This document shows positions 1-10,409 of a stretch of DNA of 64,000 nucleotides, in pieces (position 1 is the first letter of the stretch; every line of letters starts with the position of its first letter). Position numbers and translations under genes: made by a program. Origin of the DNA: Diplodia intermedia (taxonomy: Eukaryota > Ascomycota > Dothideomycetes > Botryosphaeriales > Botryosphaeriaceae); assembly GCA_021495925.1 (NCBI GenBank), contig JAKEKT010000001.1, positions 186,001-250,000 of the forward strand, written 5' to 3'. The notes beneath the pieces were generated by a model, which saw only the letters and a program-made list of their open reading frames with translations, was not told the origin of the DNA and did not search any database.

Positions 1-3000
1 CTCCTGAAACCGCTCCGGCACCTCCGACTCCGACTCCTCGCCGTCTTCCAAATCCGTCACAGTGGCCTTCCTGCCAAACCTTCTTCCCCCATACCCCCCC
101 TCCGTCCCCGACCCGTCGCCGCCGTCTCGACGATCCCCGGCCCCTTCTTCTTCTTCGAGGTCCCTCACCTCCTCAGACCGGTCCTTCCCCCTCGTCGACG
201 ACCGCCGTCGCCGTGCCGCCGCAGCGTGCCTCTTCGCCTTCCTCCTCAGCCTTTCGAAATCCTGCCCGGACCGCAGAACCAGCGCCATGTTGTCCTTGCC
301 GCGCTCCGGGCTCATCGTCGACGACCGGCGAGACGGGAGCGGCGACCTCGAATCGGCGGCGGCGCCGCCTCCTCCGGGCCAGTCGCGCACGAAGACGCGT
401 TGCGACGGTTTGTAGAGGTCGTAGGAGTCGTAGGTGTCGGACATGCGGCGTGATCGGGACCGCCTGCGGGTTGGCGGAGGAGGGCTGCGGAACACATCGT
501 CGTCGCCGGTTCGGGCGTAGGACCAGCTGTCGCGGCGTTGGATCGATGGTCCTGGCGGTGGTGGTGGTGGTGGTGGGGACGGCGAGTGTCGACGCCGTAT
601 GATGATGGGCGATAGGCTTCTTCTGTCTCTGGTAACTTCTCGTTCCACGCGGCCTCCTCGGCTCCGATCCCGGCGGAAACGGAGTTCTTCTTCGTACAAG
701 TCGATTGAATGGTCTCGAGGGGATGTTTGCGGTTTAATTCTCTCGAATGATGTGGGGCGCGCGCCGTACCTCCTTTCGGTGTAGCTGGGAGGGTCGCCGT
801 ACGAGTCGTTTGTATTCGATCGCCTGGGAAAGGGCTTGCGCGGGGATGAGTATTCGTTGCTTCCGGTTGAATCGAACGCAGGGTCATCCCAATAATCGTA
901 TCTGAAGGCCAATCGCTCATCGATGCTGGCCATCTGCGGATCGGTGTGCTGGGCGCTGCGGAGACGCGAGCGGGATCGCGATCGGGGATAGCTGCGAGTT
1001 GCGGGTAGGTCCTGCGTATAGCTATCTCGAGACGAGCTCCGCACGGGCAGGGATCCATATGCCGAGCGCTCTGGGCGTGTGTGGATTCCATCGGCGAGCT
1101 GCGGGAAGCGGGACTGACGAGATTGGACTCTCGAATCACGGCTCCGGCTTCGCTGGCGGCTGTAGATGCTTTGTTCGTCGTCGAATGGATCGGGCTTGTG
1201 GTGGGCATCGTTGTATATTCGAGCATCCGGCGAGGACGGGGGAGACGTGTGGCCGCTCGATCTCATGTATGGGCGTGGTGATAGGTAAAGTGTACTGCGA
1301 GCATGACTTCGGTTGTCTGAGGAGTTGATATCGTTGCTGTTGTCTTGTGATTCATTGCGGTCGGTGTAAATGCCTGGAGCTTCAGAGCTGATGCGTACAC
1401 GGTGCTCGGAAGAAGGAACAGTTTCTATTGACTTATCGGGAAGTGAATGATCCGGATGCTTTTTCAGTATCGACTGTGGAATGGGATGGGATGTACCCGA
1501 GGGCCATGTGCGGTTGTTGTTAGGGTTTTGGGGAAGCTTTGGTCGTGTCGGATCCTCTGGTAGGCGGTCGTCCTGCCTCTGGAGGACTACGATAACGGAG
1601 TCGCCATACTCGGCAAAGGTTAATAATCCTACCCGGGCTCTATGCTTTGTTATCTGGATCCCCACCAACTGCCATATGAATGGTTGCGGCTCGGTGTCTT
1701 TAGATACCATCAAAGCATGGAACTCGTCTTTGGCTACTTGAGAAAGCGAGGCGAGGCTCTTCAAGACGGACTTGTAGTTTTGTTTCTTCACAATGTCCAA
1801 AAGAGTCGGTACAGGTAGAGGCACTCTGGACCTTGGGCTCTTTAACGACCATGCCTCCAAGATTGGCTGCTGCACGCCTTGGGCGTCAACGGTAGAGGAA
1901 TCAGAGACAAGGGAAGCTGTCATTGAGCCCCACCGCCGGAACAGGCGTTTCCGTGGCTCAGTTCGGCTGCCAAAGGAATCAGCTGTAGCAATGCTGGAAT
2001 TAGACCAGTCACTTACCGTGAAGTCGAAACGGTTTGGGTATCGCTCGTGGTGGATTCTGCGGTCTGTTCTTGGGAAGCAGCTGTTGGGGCTCCAATGAAC
2101 ATGAGTGGATCCAAAGGTGTGCCGGCTGCTGCGCTTTCTTCAATCTTCCCCATGACCTCGTTGATTTTTTCCTCTTCCAACCCGGTTCCTGCTATAGCCT
2201 CCCGTATCCGAGTCTCGTACTCGGTCTTTTGCCTCTGCCTTTCTCTCTCCTTTTCATTCACCCGCTCGATTTCTCTTCTCACTTCCTCTTTTCGCCGTTC
2301 GTTCTCGGCTTCTCTTTCCACCTCCTCGGCCAGGGCGACAAGTCGTTTTTCTCTTTCAATTCTGCGTCTTTCTCCCAGCTCTTTCTCTTTCAAAAAAGTC
2401 TCGTACTCTCTACGTTCTTTTTTCTCGGCCTGCTTGCGCGCCTCGAGATACTCCAGAATCAGTTCCTCCTCGTCGTCATCGGATAGAAAAGAAATCTCCG
2501 AGGACGAAGTGCTCGCCAGACTGCTTTCAGGAGAAGCCGACCGTGGCCTTGCCGCTCGTGCGTTCTGCCTTTCTTGACCTTTTCTGTACCTCGAGGTAAC
2601 TCTTTCTTTTGTTCGTTTCAATCTCCTCAGCTTCGCACGTGCATCTTCACGTTGCTTCTCGATGTCCAGGGACGAGGGCATTTTGGACCTTCCAATGCGC
2701 CCGTCAGCAAACAAGACTTCGGATAGAACGGTGAGGAGAAAAGCCAAACTTACAGCTTGTGCGCCGTCGCGCTAACCATCAAAAGCTGCAGCTCAAGCTT
2801 CAGTTCCCCTAGATGCTCTCGAGGGGCGGCCAGGACCTTCCGGGACAACAACGGCCACTGCCACCTCTGGCGCTTTTTGACGAGAAAGGCCCCCACAATC
2901 TTGTCCAAGTCGGTCTCGCTTTCGCTCGTAGCCCCCAAGGCGCTGCGGATGGTCAGAATCGTCGCCTTGAAGTCCACCGCGAGCCGCCTGCACTTGTCCA

Positions 3001-3208
3001 CGCCGACGGGGGACAGGAAGGTGGTGTGTTGGTTCTCGTCGATGAGGCTCGATAGGCCGTCTACGTGGCTGGAGGCCTGTTCGACCTCGATGACCAGGGC
3101 CTTGATGCTCTCCTCGGCCGTTTCGACCTCGTCGATGTACTTCTTGAGCGCTTCGGCAAGCTTGTAGCCCAGCTCCGCGATGGCGATGATGTCGCCCACG
3201 CCAGACAT
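1..3208 (-). CDS. HeLo-like N-terminal, coiled-coil, SR-rich C-terminal protein (partial, runs off left edge)
   Basis: Inferred exons on the minus strand are 3208-2754, 2688-2017 and 1966 to beyond position 1. Both introns (65 and 50 nt) have GT..AG ends and keep frame. More than 1,030 residues are visible. Residues 1-150 start MSGVGDIIAIAELGYKLAEA and are amphipathic helical, resembling the N-terminal domains of fungal STAND/HeLo-like proteins (family recognition by eye). Residues about 155-375 are a highly charged coiled coil rich in E, K and R. A compact stretch of roughly 110 residues follows (about 1900-1560), then a long disordered tail rich in Arg-Ser and Arg-Arg, with a poly-Pro run near 560 and an acidic end. 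No P-loop or NACHT motif is seen. Function is unknown; a scaffold or signalling role is only a guess. The larger 304-aa ORF in the same stretch is another frame and lacks this exon continuity. Confidence 0.7.
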
Positions 3209-3799
3209 TGCTGGGTGTCTGAGCTGCCCGGAAGTGTTGTAAAGTTCCGAGGGCGCGAGGCTGAAGCGGATAAATATGTGGCGAGAGGGTGGTCAGCCGC
3301 ACGTAATGCGCCCCCACCTTGCTTTGCCCTACCTTAGCGGCAACCCGCATGCATTGGACCTCGGTATACATGTATCTGGGGTATAAATCGCCTTCGCCAG
3401 CTTTCCATGACCTTCCCACGGGTGGATCCTATGATTACGGTACACGAGGCAGAAAGAGTTTGCTACGGGGCGGAGCGTTGCGGCCTTCTGCACGCTGACT
3501 GTCTAGATTGAGAGGTGCTTACCTCAGCCTCCAATATGCATAAAGTCTTGGCTGCGGCATATGCAGCCATCCATTTCGAGACTCATGCGATGCAGATGTC
3601 CGACACCGTTTGTTCCTCCCTCTGCTTTCCAACCGAGAAGTCATCTTCAACTCTGTACAAAATACGCGCAATCGGTCCAACTACCCAATTCCGAAGTCAA
3701 AGTCCCATATAGGTAAGCCGAGCAGTCCGTACTGCGAATAACCAAGATAAATAAAATCAACAAGAGCGCCCACCCGAACACAACCGTCTCTCTCCCCAC
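3209..3799. other. intergenic, 5' side of the HeLo-like gene and 3' side of the kelch gene
   Basis: No convincing ORF is present. A TATA-like tataaat lies at 3382-3388 on the plus strand with no plus-strand gene downstream. The stretch should hold the promoter of the minus-strand gene starting at 3208 and the terminator of the minus-strand kelch gene ending at 3800. Confidence 0.5.
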
Positions 3800-5671
3800 C
3801 TATCTCCCCCTGCTCGCCCGCTGCGTCCACACTTCCGCCGGCAACTCAGCGGCGACCTCACGGCCGTCTGTCTCGTGCGCTGCGGCATGCCTCTCGCTCT
3901 GCAACTCGGCCAGCCGTCCCTGCCCAGGCAGCTCTGCCGCGTGCTCGCCGTGCAGCTCCGTCAGGGAGAGATGCGCTTGCTCGTCTCCATTTGCCTGTTC
4001 CGATTGCCGCCGGTTGCGGCGCCTCCGGCAGAAGAGGAAGAGTGCGCCGGCGCAGAGAGTGACACCGATGACTGCGCCGACTACGATGCCTGCGATGACA
4101 CCGGGTGATGGGGTGCTTGACGACGAGGACGTCGGGGAGGACGTGGACGTGGATTTGGGGAAGTTGGTTGTGGAGAAGACTCGCTGTAGTAAGGTGTCGT
4201 TCCACGTTGGTTCTCGATCACTACAGGGCGGCGAGTCAGCGCGGTTGAGGAGCACCAGCTGGGATGAGGGACTTACTTCTGCAAGTAGTAGAACTGCACA
4301 AGCTCGGATTGTTTGTAAACAGACGTGTTGAACGAGCTTGCCGAGTAGTCATCTTCGAACTCGAGACTCGTCATGTTGAAGATGGCGATGCCTTGGGTGA
4401 AGGGATCCGCGCCGTCGAGCATGCTCTGGTAGGACTGGTTGGTCGTGGACGAGTCGTAGCCGCCAAGTGTCAATATCTGGCTGCCGCCCACGGCATTGCA
4501 GGTATGCTCATGTCGCGGGTTCTCGGCCACGTAGTCAACTTGGATCCAGTGGAATGCCGGCAGTGTCAGGATGAATATCTGGTCGAATGGCACCGCGTCG
4601 GATCCGGTTGTGCCTGGGTACCCTCCATACATGAATATCTCGTAAGTGCCGTTGTCCGACGAGACTCCAGCGAGGCAGAAGCCCTTCCGCTCGTTCGGGG
4701 TATTGCCAGTGGTGGCTTGATCCCACCACTGATCGGACTCGGGGTCGTAGATGGAGACGGTGTCGAAGCTGAAGTATTCTGAATAGTCTTCGAACTGCTC
4801 CGATCCCCCACCCATGACCACGAAAATCCCGGACTCACCGAAGGCCGGGATATAATGCATGCGGCCCTCTTCGATCTTGCCATGGAAGCGCGGCTCGGTC
4901 ACCGTGTTGTTGACCAGAGCTTTTGTTGTCATGTTGAAGTCGACCATGCCGGTCAAGGGAAGAATGGTTTCCAGATCCTCAGTCTTGGTGCTTGATTGAG
5001 GAGTTGATGCCCCTCCCAACACCAGGCCTTTCCCTCCGCCATACGCAAAAAGAGCAATGTAGCCGCGGTAAATATCGTCAAAAACAGAATCGGTGGACTT
5101 GATGGCAACGTCCCAGGTGCCGCTACCCAGCTGGTCTGGCTTGAAAGACCACAAGCCTACTGGGTACGGGCCATTGGTGTCAAATTTGGAGAGAGAACCG
5201 GCAAATCCAGAGTATATAACATCCTCGTCTTTGTCGTACCACAATCCGGTGCCGGTCAGGTTTGGAACATCATCTGGTTTCGAGGTGGACTTGTAGGCCA
5301 GAGTCTTGTTTGTCCAATCTTCTGACATGTCGATGGAGAGAATGGTAGAGGCTTGGGATGACTTGATGTCAATACCGACCCCGCATCAAGCCGAGAAACA
5401 TGAGCGTACAGTAATGATACGAAGTGTTGCCGTCAACCTGTTGTGAGAAGGTGCCGCCATCGATATACAGGAACCTTCCGACAAGTGCAGCTGTCTGGAA
5501 TGAGCCATGTGGCAGCAGAAGGAAACAACCGGTGGAAAGCTCACTGCCATGTCCGGCGCGCCTTCTGAATGAGTCTGCAGTGGTTGCACCATCTGCAGCT
5601 CCGTCTGCAAATACCAATCTACTGATGAAAAAAGGAATGATGCTGGCTGCAGACCGTACGAACCTCATCAT
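3800..5671 (-). CDS. secreted kelch beta-propeller protein with single transmembrane segment (paralog A)
   Basis: Exons on the minus strand are 5671-5545, 5490-5410, 5351-4277 and 4220-3800, giving 567 residues. The start has two consecutive ATGs; the first is used. Residues 1-22 look like a signal peptide (SIIPFFISRLVFA). A galactose-oxidase/kelch-like propeller follows, beginning LVGRFLYIDGG and containing YDPESDQWWDQ, FMYGGYPG and ILTLGGYDSS, with several N-glycosylation sequons. A Ser/Thr/Pro stalk leads to a transmembrane helix at about residues 467-491, then an RRRRNRR stop-transfer and a cytoplasmic tail of about 70 residues with repeated AEL(H/P/Q) motifs. It is the paralog of the neighbouring plus-strand gene, with which it shares exon 2 of exactly 81 nt. 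The likely role is as a cell-surface protein with an extracellular propeller. Ligand and pathway are unknown. Confidence 0.85.
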
Positions 5672-6303
5672 GAATGATGACGCATGGTTCGAGCGGGGAG
5701 AGAGTTGTTGCAGCAAGGCTGCAAAGGAACAAGGGCAGATAAGAGGCCATGTTGTTGTTGGGGGCGGCAACAGAGGAGGGCGGGGGCGGAAACAGAGGAG
5801 GAAGGTGGGGGTTTGCGGCACAGCACAACTAACTCTAAGCGCCATATGCTTAAAAGAGAGTGGGTCACCGCCAGCACGGTCATTTCTGAAACAAGTGAGC
5901 GGTGAGGGCGCTTATGCTGCCATCTACATCTACTTGTCCTCCCTCTTCGCGTCGCCTTTTTCCATCACTGACTACACCACGTCTTTGCCATTTTTCATAT
6001 CGCTCATGTTAGGGTGCGCCGCTCTCCGGTGTGAAGTTGTTGTCGCCGGTTCCACAAAAGTTGCCGGTTCGACGATCTAAAAATATGGTGACAACCGCCG
6101 GGCGCTTAAAATGATCGTCGCCTCGGCTGCTGCTGTGCCGCAAAGGATTGCACATTGCTTTGCCGTCAGTTGGCTGCTGCTAAATCTCTTTTACAACCCG
6201 TCCGCCCCTCCTCTTTCTTTTCCTCTGGGATCAACTCTCATCCACGGCTTGGTCGGGCTGCTCTTTGGTTATGGTACCTGCGCTTTCCCAATCCGGCAAT
6301 TAA
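5672..6303. promoter_or_regulatory. bidirectional promoter region of the kelch pair
   Basis: These 632 nt separate the two head-to-head kelch starts and should hold both promoters. The octamer gccggttc occurs twice (6045-6052 and 6063-6070), inside a short imperfect direct repeat. A T/A-rich ctaaaaatat lies near 6077-6086. No separate gene is apparent. Confidence 0.5.
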
Positions 6304-8340
6304 ATGGATCACCTACCATGGCTGTGCTACCTCGTGGCGCTTATCCTCATCGCAGGCGATGTCGGTAATGCACTAGTGACTCGACAGGCCAACGGTGCTA
6401 CTGACGCGTCGTCATTCCTGAGAAGAGGATACCACGCCTGTAAGTCCCACGCCAGCCTACCCTCCCAGAAAAACCACTAACGCAATCCGCCCAAAGCCGT
6501 GGTAGCTGGCAACTATGTCTACATCGATGGCGGCGAATTCTCGACGTACGACAATGGCGACGTCAAGTACGAATACTGTACGCATCCGACCCCAACCCCC
6601 CATCCAAGCCTCCGAACCAGACTAACCCGCCCGCTCCTCAAAGCAAACACAATCCTCTCCATCGACCTCTCCAAAAACTGGACCAACGCCACCGTAACCC
6701 TCCAATCTACCAGCAAGCCCTCCTCGGTCCCCTCCCTCAACCACCCCGGCATCTGGTACGATTCCTCCGCCGACACCATCTACACCGGCTTCGCAGGCCG
6801 CATCTCCTCCCTCAACGAAAGCGACCTCTCTCCATGGCCGATGGGCGTGTGGTCCTTCAAGCCGGACGGGCTGGGCAGCGGCACGTGGGACACGGCGCTC
6901 GCCACCGACGACAAAGTCTTCGACTCCATCACGCGGCCGTACACGGCGGCCGTCGCGTACGGCAACGGCGTCGGGTACGCGCTGGGAGGTTCCGTCACCT
7001 GGCAGACGGCGCCCGGCATCACCGGCGGCGACACGTCCGCCATCGTGAACATCGACGGCATGCTGCGCTTTGACATGACGACCAAGGAGCTGACGAACGT
7101 GACGGTCAAGGGCCCGCGCTTCCAGAACGGCCACATCCAGCTGGCGCAGATGCAGTACGTGCCCAACTTCGGGCCCGAGGGCGTGTTTCTGGTGCTGGGC
7201 GGCGTGAAGACGAACCCGGAGACGGACACGTTTGATTGGGGGATCGTGACCGTGTTTGATCCCGAGTCGGGGCGCTGGTACGACCAGCAGACGAGTGGGA
7301 ATATACCGCGGGGGAGGAAGGAGTTTTGCTCGACGGGCATGGCGTCGGATAACAAGACTTTCGAAGTGTGCGTCGGCCCCCTTACCCGGGTCGCAAGAGG
7401 ATGAGATGGCTGACTGAAACGCAGATTCGTCTACGCAGGCTGGGGCGGAGACCTGGGCACCCAAAGCGTCTCGTTTGATCAGATCTATATTCTGACACTG
7501 CCCGCTTTCCACTGGATTCAGGTCGACTACGACCAAACCGGTACACGGCACGCCCTAACTTGCCATCCTGTGGGTGGCAGTCAAATCCTTACCATCGGCG
7601 GCGTGAACTCGGCCTCGACGGATTCGTCTGCGTCCATCTACAAGGGAACTTTCAGAGACAAAGACAAGTATACCCAAGGGTTGGCCGTTTTTGACCTGAG
7701 CACTCTGGAGTGGAAGGACCAGTACACTGCAAATGCCAGCGGCTATACGCAAAGTGATATGGTCCGATCGTATTATGCGCAAAAGTACGTTCCTACCACC
7801 CCGCTTACTGACGCGAGTGCTAAGTCTCTTCCCAGCGGTCGGAATCCTAATTTCAACTCTACGGCGCTGAAGACGGTCTTTGATACGACAAACTTCACTT
7901 CCACCTCCCCCTCCAGCAGCAACACTCCAAACAATACCCCTTCAAGCAACAGCTCTTCCAGCGCATCCTCAAGCGCCGCCGCCCAGTCCTCCGAGGCTCT
8001 CAGCACAGGAGCAATTGCCGGAATTGCCGTTGGTGCGGTAGCCGGAGCTCTTGTCCTCATCGGCGGCTTGATATTCCTCGGTTGCGCAAGGAGACGACGA
8101 GCACGGGAGGCAGCTGACGCGGATGCGCGAAACCGGCAGTACCACCACGCCCTTGGTCCTTACGTATCGATGGCGGAACTTCACAGCGAAACCATTGCCG
8201 AACTTCCGCCAGATGGGCGCAGACCAGAGCTGGGCGGAGCAGCGGGGCAGATGGCCCATGAGAAGGACGGAGCGACCGTTCTGGCGGAGTTGCCTGCCAA
8301 CGAGATAGAAAGAAGAAGAAAGAGCGGAATGATACGATGA
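6304..8340 (+). CDS. secreted kelch beta-propeller protein with single transmembrane segment (paralog B)
   Basis: Exons are 6304-6439, 6497-6577, 6644-7367, 7425-7784 and 7836-8340, giving 601 residues. The ATG at 6304 starts MDHLPWLCYLVALILIAGDV, a signal peptide. The propeller starts VVAGNYVYIDGG and carries FDPESGRWYDQQ, FVYAGWGG and ILTIGG. A long Ser-rich stalk precedes a transmembrane helix at about residues 492-517 (AIAGIAVGAVAGALVLIGG), an RRRR stop-transfer and a tail matching that of the minus-strand paralog. Intron 3 (7368-7424, donor GTGCGT) has no counterpart in the paralog; the other introns match in position. Same inferred role as paralog A: a surface propeller protein of unknown ligand. 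Confidence 0.87.
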
Positions 8341-8448
8341 GATGAGGTGCGGGCTCACCTGCTTGGTTCTTTTGCTTCACCACTCATCGATACCAGTGGG
8401 CTGGCTCTCAACTTCCAGTCAACTCGACCAGGAAAACAAAAAAGCAAA

Positions 8449-8545
8449 ACTGAAGCTGCTGCCGCAGGGAATTGAACCCAGGTCTGACAGTACCGCGGCC
8501 GGCTACATGGGCGAGACCCCGCAGGATTCCCTAAGCCAGTCGTAG
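8449..8545 (-). other. tRNA-like sequence, probably a degenerate tRNA or SINE-type remnant
   Basis: Read on the minus strand, TGGCTTAGGG (from about 8538) resembles the pol III A box and GGTTCAATTCC (about 8479-8469) the B box. A run of six T occurs about 25 nt further on (8435-8440). The T stem has one mismatch and the seven bases before the A box do not pair with the CGGCAGC that should be the 3' acceptor strand. A functional tRNA is therefore unlikely. The stretch 8341-8836 holds no other recognisable feature apart from the 3' ends of the flanking genes. Confidence 0.3.
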
Positions 8546-8836
8546 GTGCAGTGGCGCTACAGAACGGGGACACGAGGGGCCATCTCCGTTTTTGGGTATC
8601 CGTACGCTTTAACCCTCAAGCGTTGCCTAGGAATCGTGGGCGGTAAACCATTGAACCACGTAGCCGTCATTAGCTGGATGGCAAGGGAAGTGGCGGAGAC
8701 GAACTATATACCCCGGCCCACTTTTCTACTTTCACTCACCTTTGGTACGTTTAGTTGTAATTCACGTTTAATGAACATTACCAAGAGATTTCCACGTTGC
8801 AAAGAAAAGAGAAACAGCCGCAGTGACCATACCGGA

Positions 8837-10409
8837 TCACGAGTGTTTTGCCAACCTCTCTTCCGTTGTCTTGAACATGGCAGGAACATCCACCCCCGTC
8901 TCTTCAAACGGCACGCCCTCCAACACCATCTTCGCAACCGCCTTGGCACAGAGAAATACCAGCGCGTTCCCGCCACCATTGAAGCCCGCAAGAATCCACT
9001 GGTTTTGCTCTCCAGGGACCTTTCCGACATGCGGAAATCCATCAGGAGTGCTTCCCATGACTGCGCCGCTTCGTCAGTAACGTGAAACACAGCAACATGC
9101 TCAGAGGGTAGACACTCACTTCCAGTCCAGACCCTCTCCACCTCCGACCCACTGTCGTCCCATCCGTTGAAATTCCTCTGCATGTACCCATCAAAGTACT
9201 TCGCCTGCATGACGGGCTCAAACAAAGTCGAGTCATCCACAGTGTTCGACCACAACTCCCTCCGCTCCTCATACAACCACTTCGCCCCACCAACCACGAT
9301 CCCACCGTCCGGCCTCGGATTCAAGTAATCAACAGTCTCCAACTCCTCCGGCCCGCCATACTCGATATTGTACGTCCGATCCAACTGCGGCCGCCGCACC
9401 GGCGACGCCAAATGCGCACACGTCCCCTTATACGGCGTAATCACCCCACGATACCTGCCCACCAACCCGGGCGTATACGCATTCGTCGCAACAACCACCT
9501 TCCTCGCCCTAACCGTCCCCCTCTCGCTCGTCCTCACCAACCACCCCTCCCCATCCCTCTCCACGGCCACCACCGCCGTCCCCATCTGCACATTCAACCC
9601 CCCCTCCCCCTCCCCCACCCTCCCCACCGCCCTCTCCAACAACCCGGCCACAAACCGATACGGCCAAAACGAACACGCCCCACTCCCCACCGCAACCCTC
9701 ACGCCCCTCACCCCCGTCTTCCTCTCCGCCTCCTCCCCCCCGACAAACTCTCGAAACCCCGTCCACTCGTCCCCCCTCTCCACGCACCTCTTCCACCCGC
9801 TCTCCACCGCCGCGGCGTCGGCGTCGCGGACCCACACGTCCCACGACCGGCGCAGCTGGAACTCGCATTCGGCGGCGAGGCCGGGCTCGGTGACGGCGAC
9901 GGCGGATAGGGCGGCGATCTGCGCGCGCACGAAGGCGTCGAGGGCGGTGGCGGCGCGCGGGTCGGGAAGCGAGAGCAGGGTCGCGGTTTTGGTCTTGACG
10001 TGCCCCCCGTTGCGGCCGGTGGCGCCGGAGCAGAGTTGGCGGGCGTCGAGGAGGAGGGTGGAGGGGGGCGGTGAGGGGGAGGAGGTGGCGAGGTGGTGGC
10101 TTTTTCGTGTGAAGGGAGGAGAGGGAGAGGTGGTTAGTGGTGGGTTGGGTTTACGATGTGGGGGCAAGGGACTTGTGAGGGGGAGACGGGGAGGAGAACT
10201 CACGCGACGGACACGCCGGCGAGGCCGGCGCCGATGATGGCGACGTCGCAGGAGGCGGGCAGGTCGGGGGTGGAGCGGTGGGTGTCGAGGCGGTGCGGCT
10301 TTTCGCGCCAGTAGGATAGGGTGGGGTTGGGGACCGGGAGGGTGTCGTTTTGGTGGTTTGCTGCGGCAGCACCGTTTTCGGTAATCGCTGTGGGCGTTGT
10401 CGCCGTCAT
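8837..10409 (-). CDS. FAD-dependent oxidoreductase (DAO family)
   Basis: Exons on the minus strand are 10409-10204, 10099-9120 and 9060-8837, giving 469 residues. The dinucleotide-binding motif DVAIIGAGLAGVSVA (glycines at 60-65) is split by intron 1. It is followed by LLLDARQ and CSGATGRNGGH, as in glycine/sarcosine/D-amino-acid oxidase-like enzymes. Further signature segments are VVVATNAYTPGL, the second intron junction WTG-IMGSTPDGFPHVG, and the C-terminal WILAGFNGGG FAD contact. No signal peptide or obvious PTS1 (ends AKHS) is seen, so it is probably cytosolic. It should oxidise an amine or amino acid, giving H2O2 if it is an oxidase; the substrate cannot be told. A TATAAAA on the minus strand at 10492-10486 lies about 80 nt before the ATG. 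Confidence 0.88.

Noticed and set aside
312..1226. 304-aa minus-strand ORF
   Set aside because: The adjacent frame continues the HeLo-like gene across its introns with SR-rich coding sequence. This ORF is an overlapping shadow.
6622..7551. 309-aa minus-strand ORF opposite the kelch gene
   Set aside because: It is antisense to exons 3-4 of paralog B, whose protein aligns with paralog A. The antisense reading is Val/Arg-rich and compositional.
9058..9119. Alternative splice of the oxidoreductase at the first AG (gacgaag)
   Set aside because: That acceptor breaks the reading frame with the main donor. The AG at 9062-9061 gives the family's WTGIMG motif.
9368..10237. 289-aa plus-strand ORF
   Set aside because: Antisense to the FAD oxidoreductase exon 2 and low-complexity Pro/Thr/Ser.
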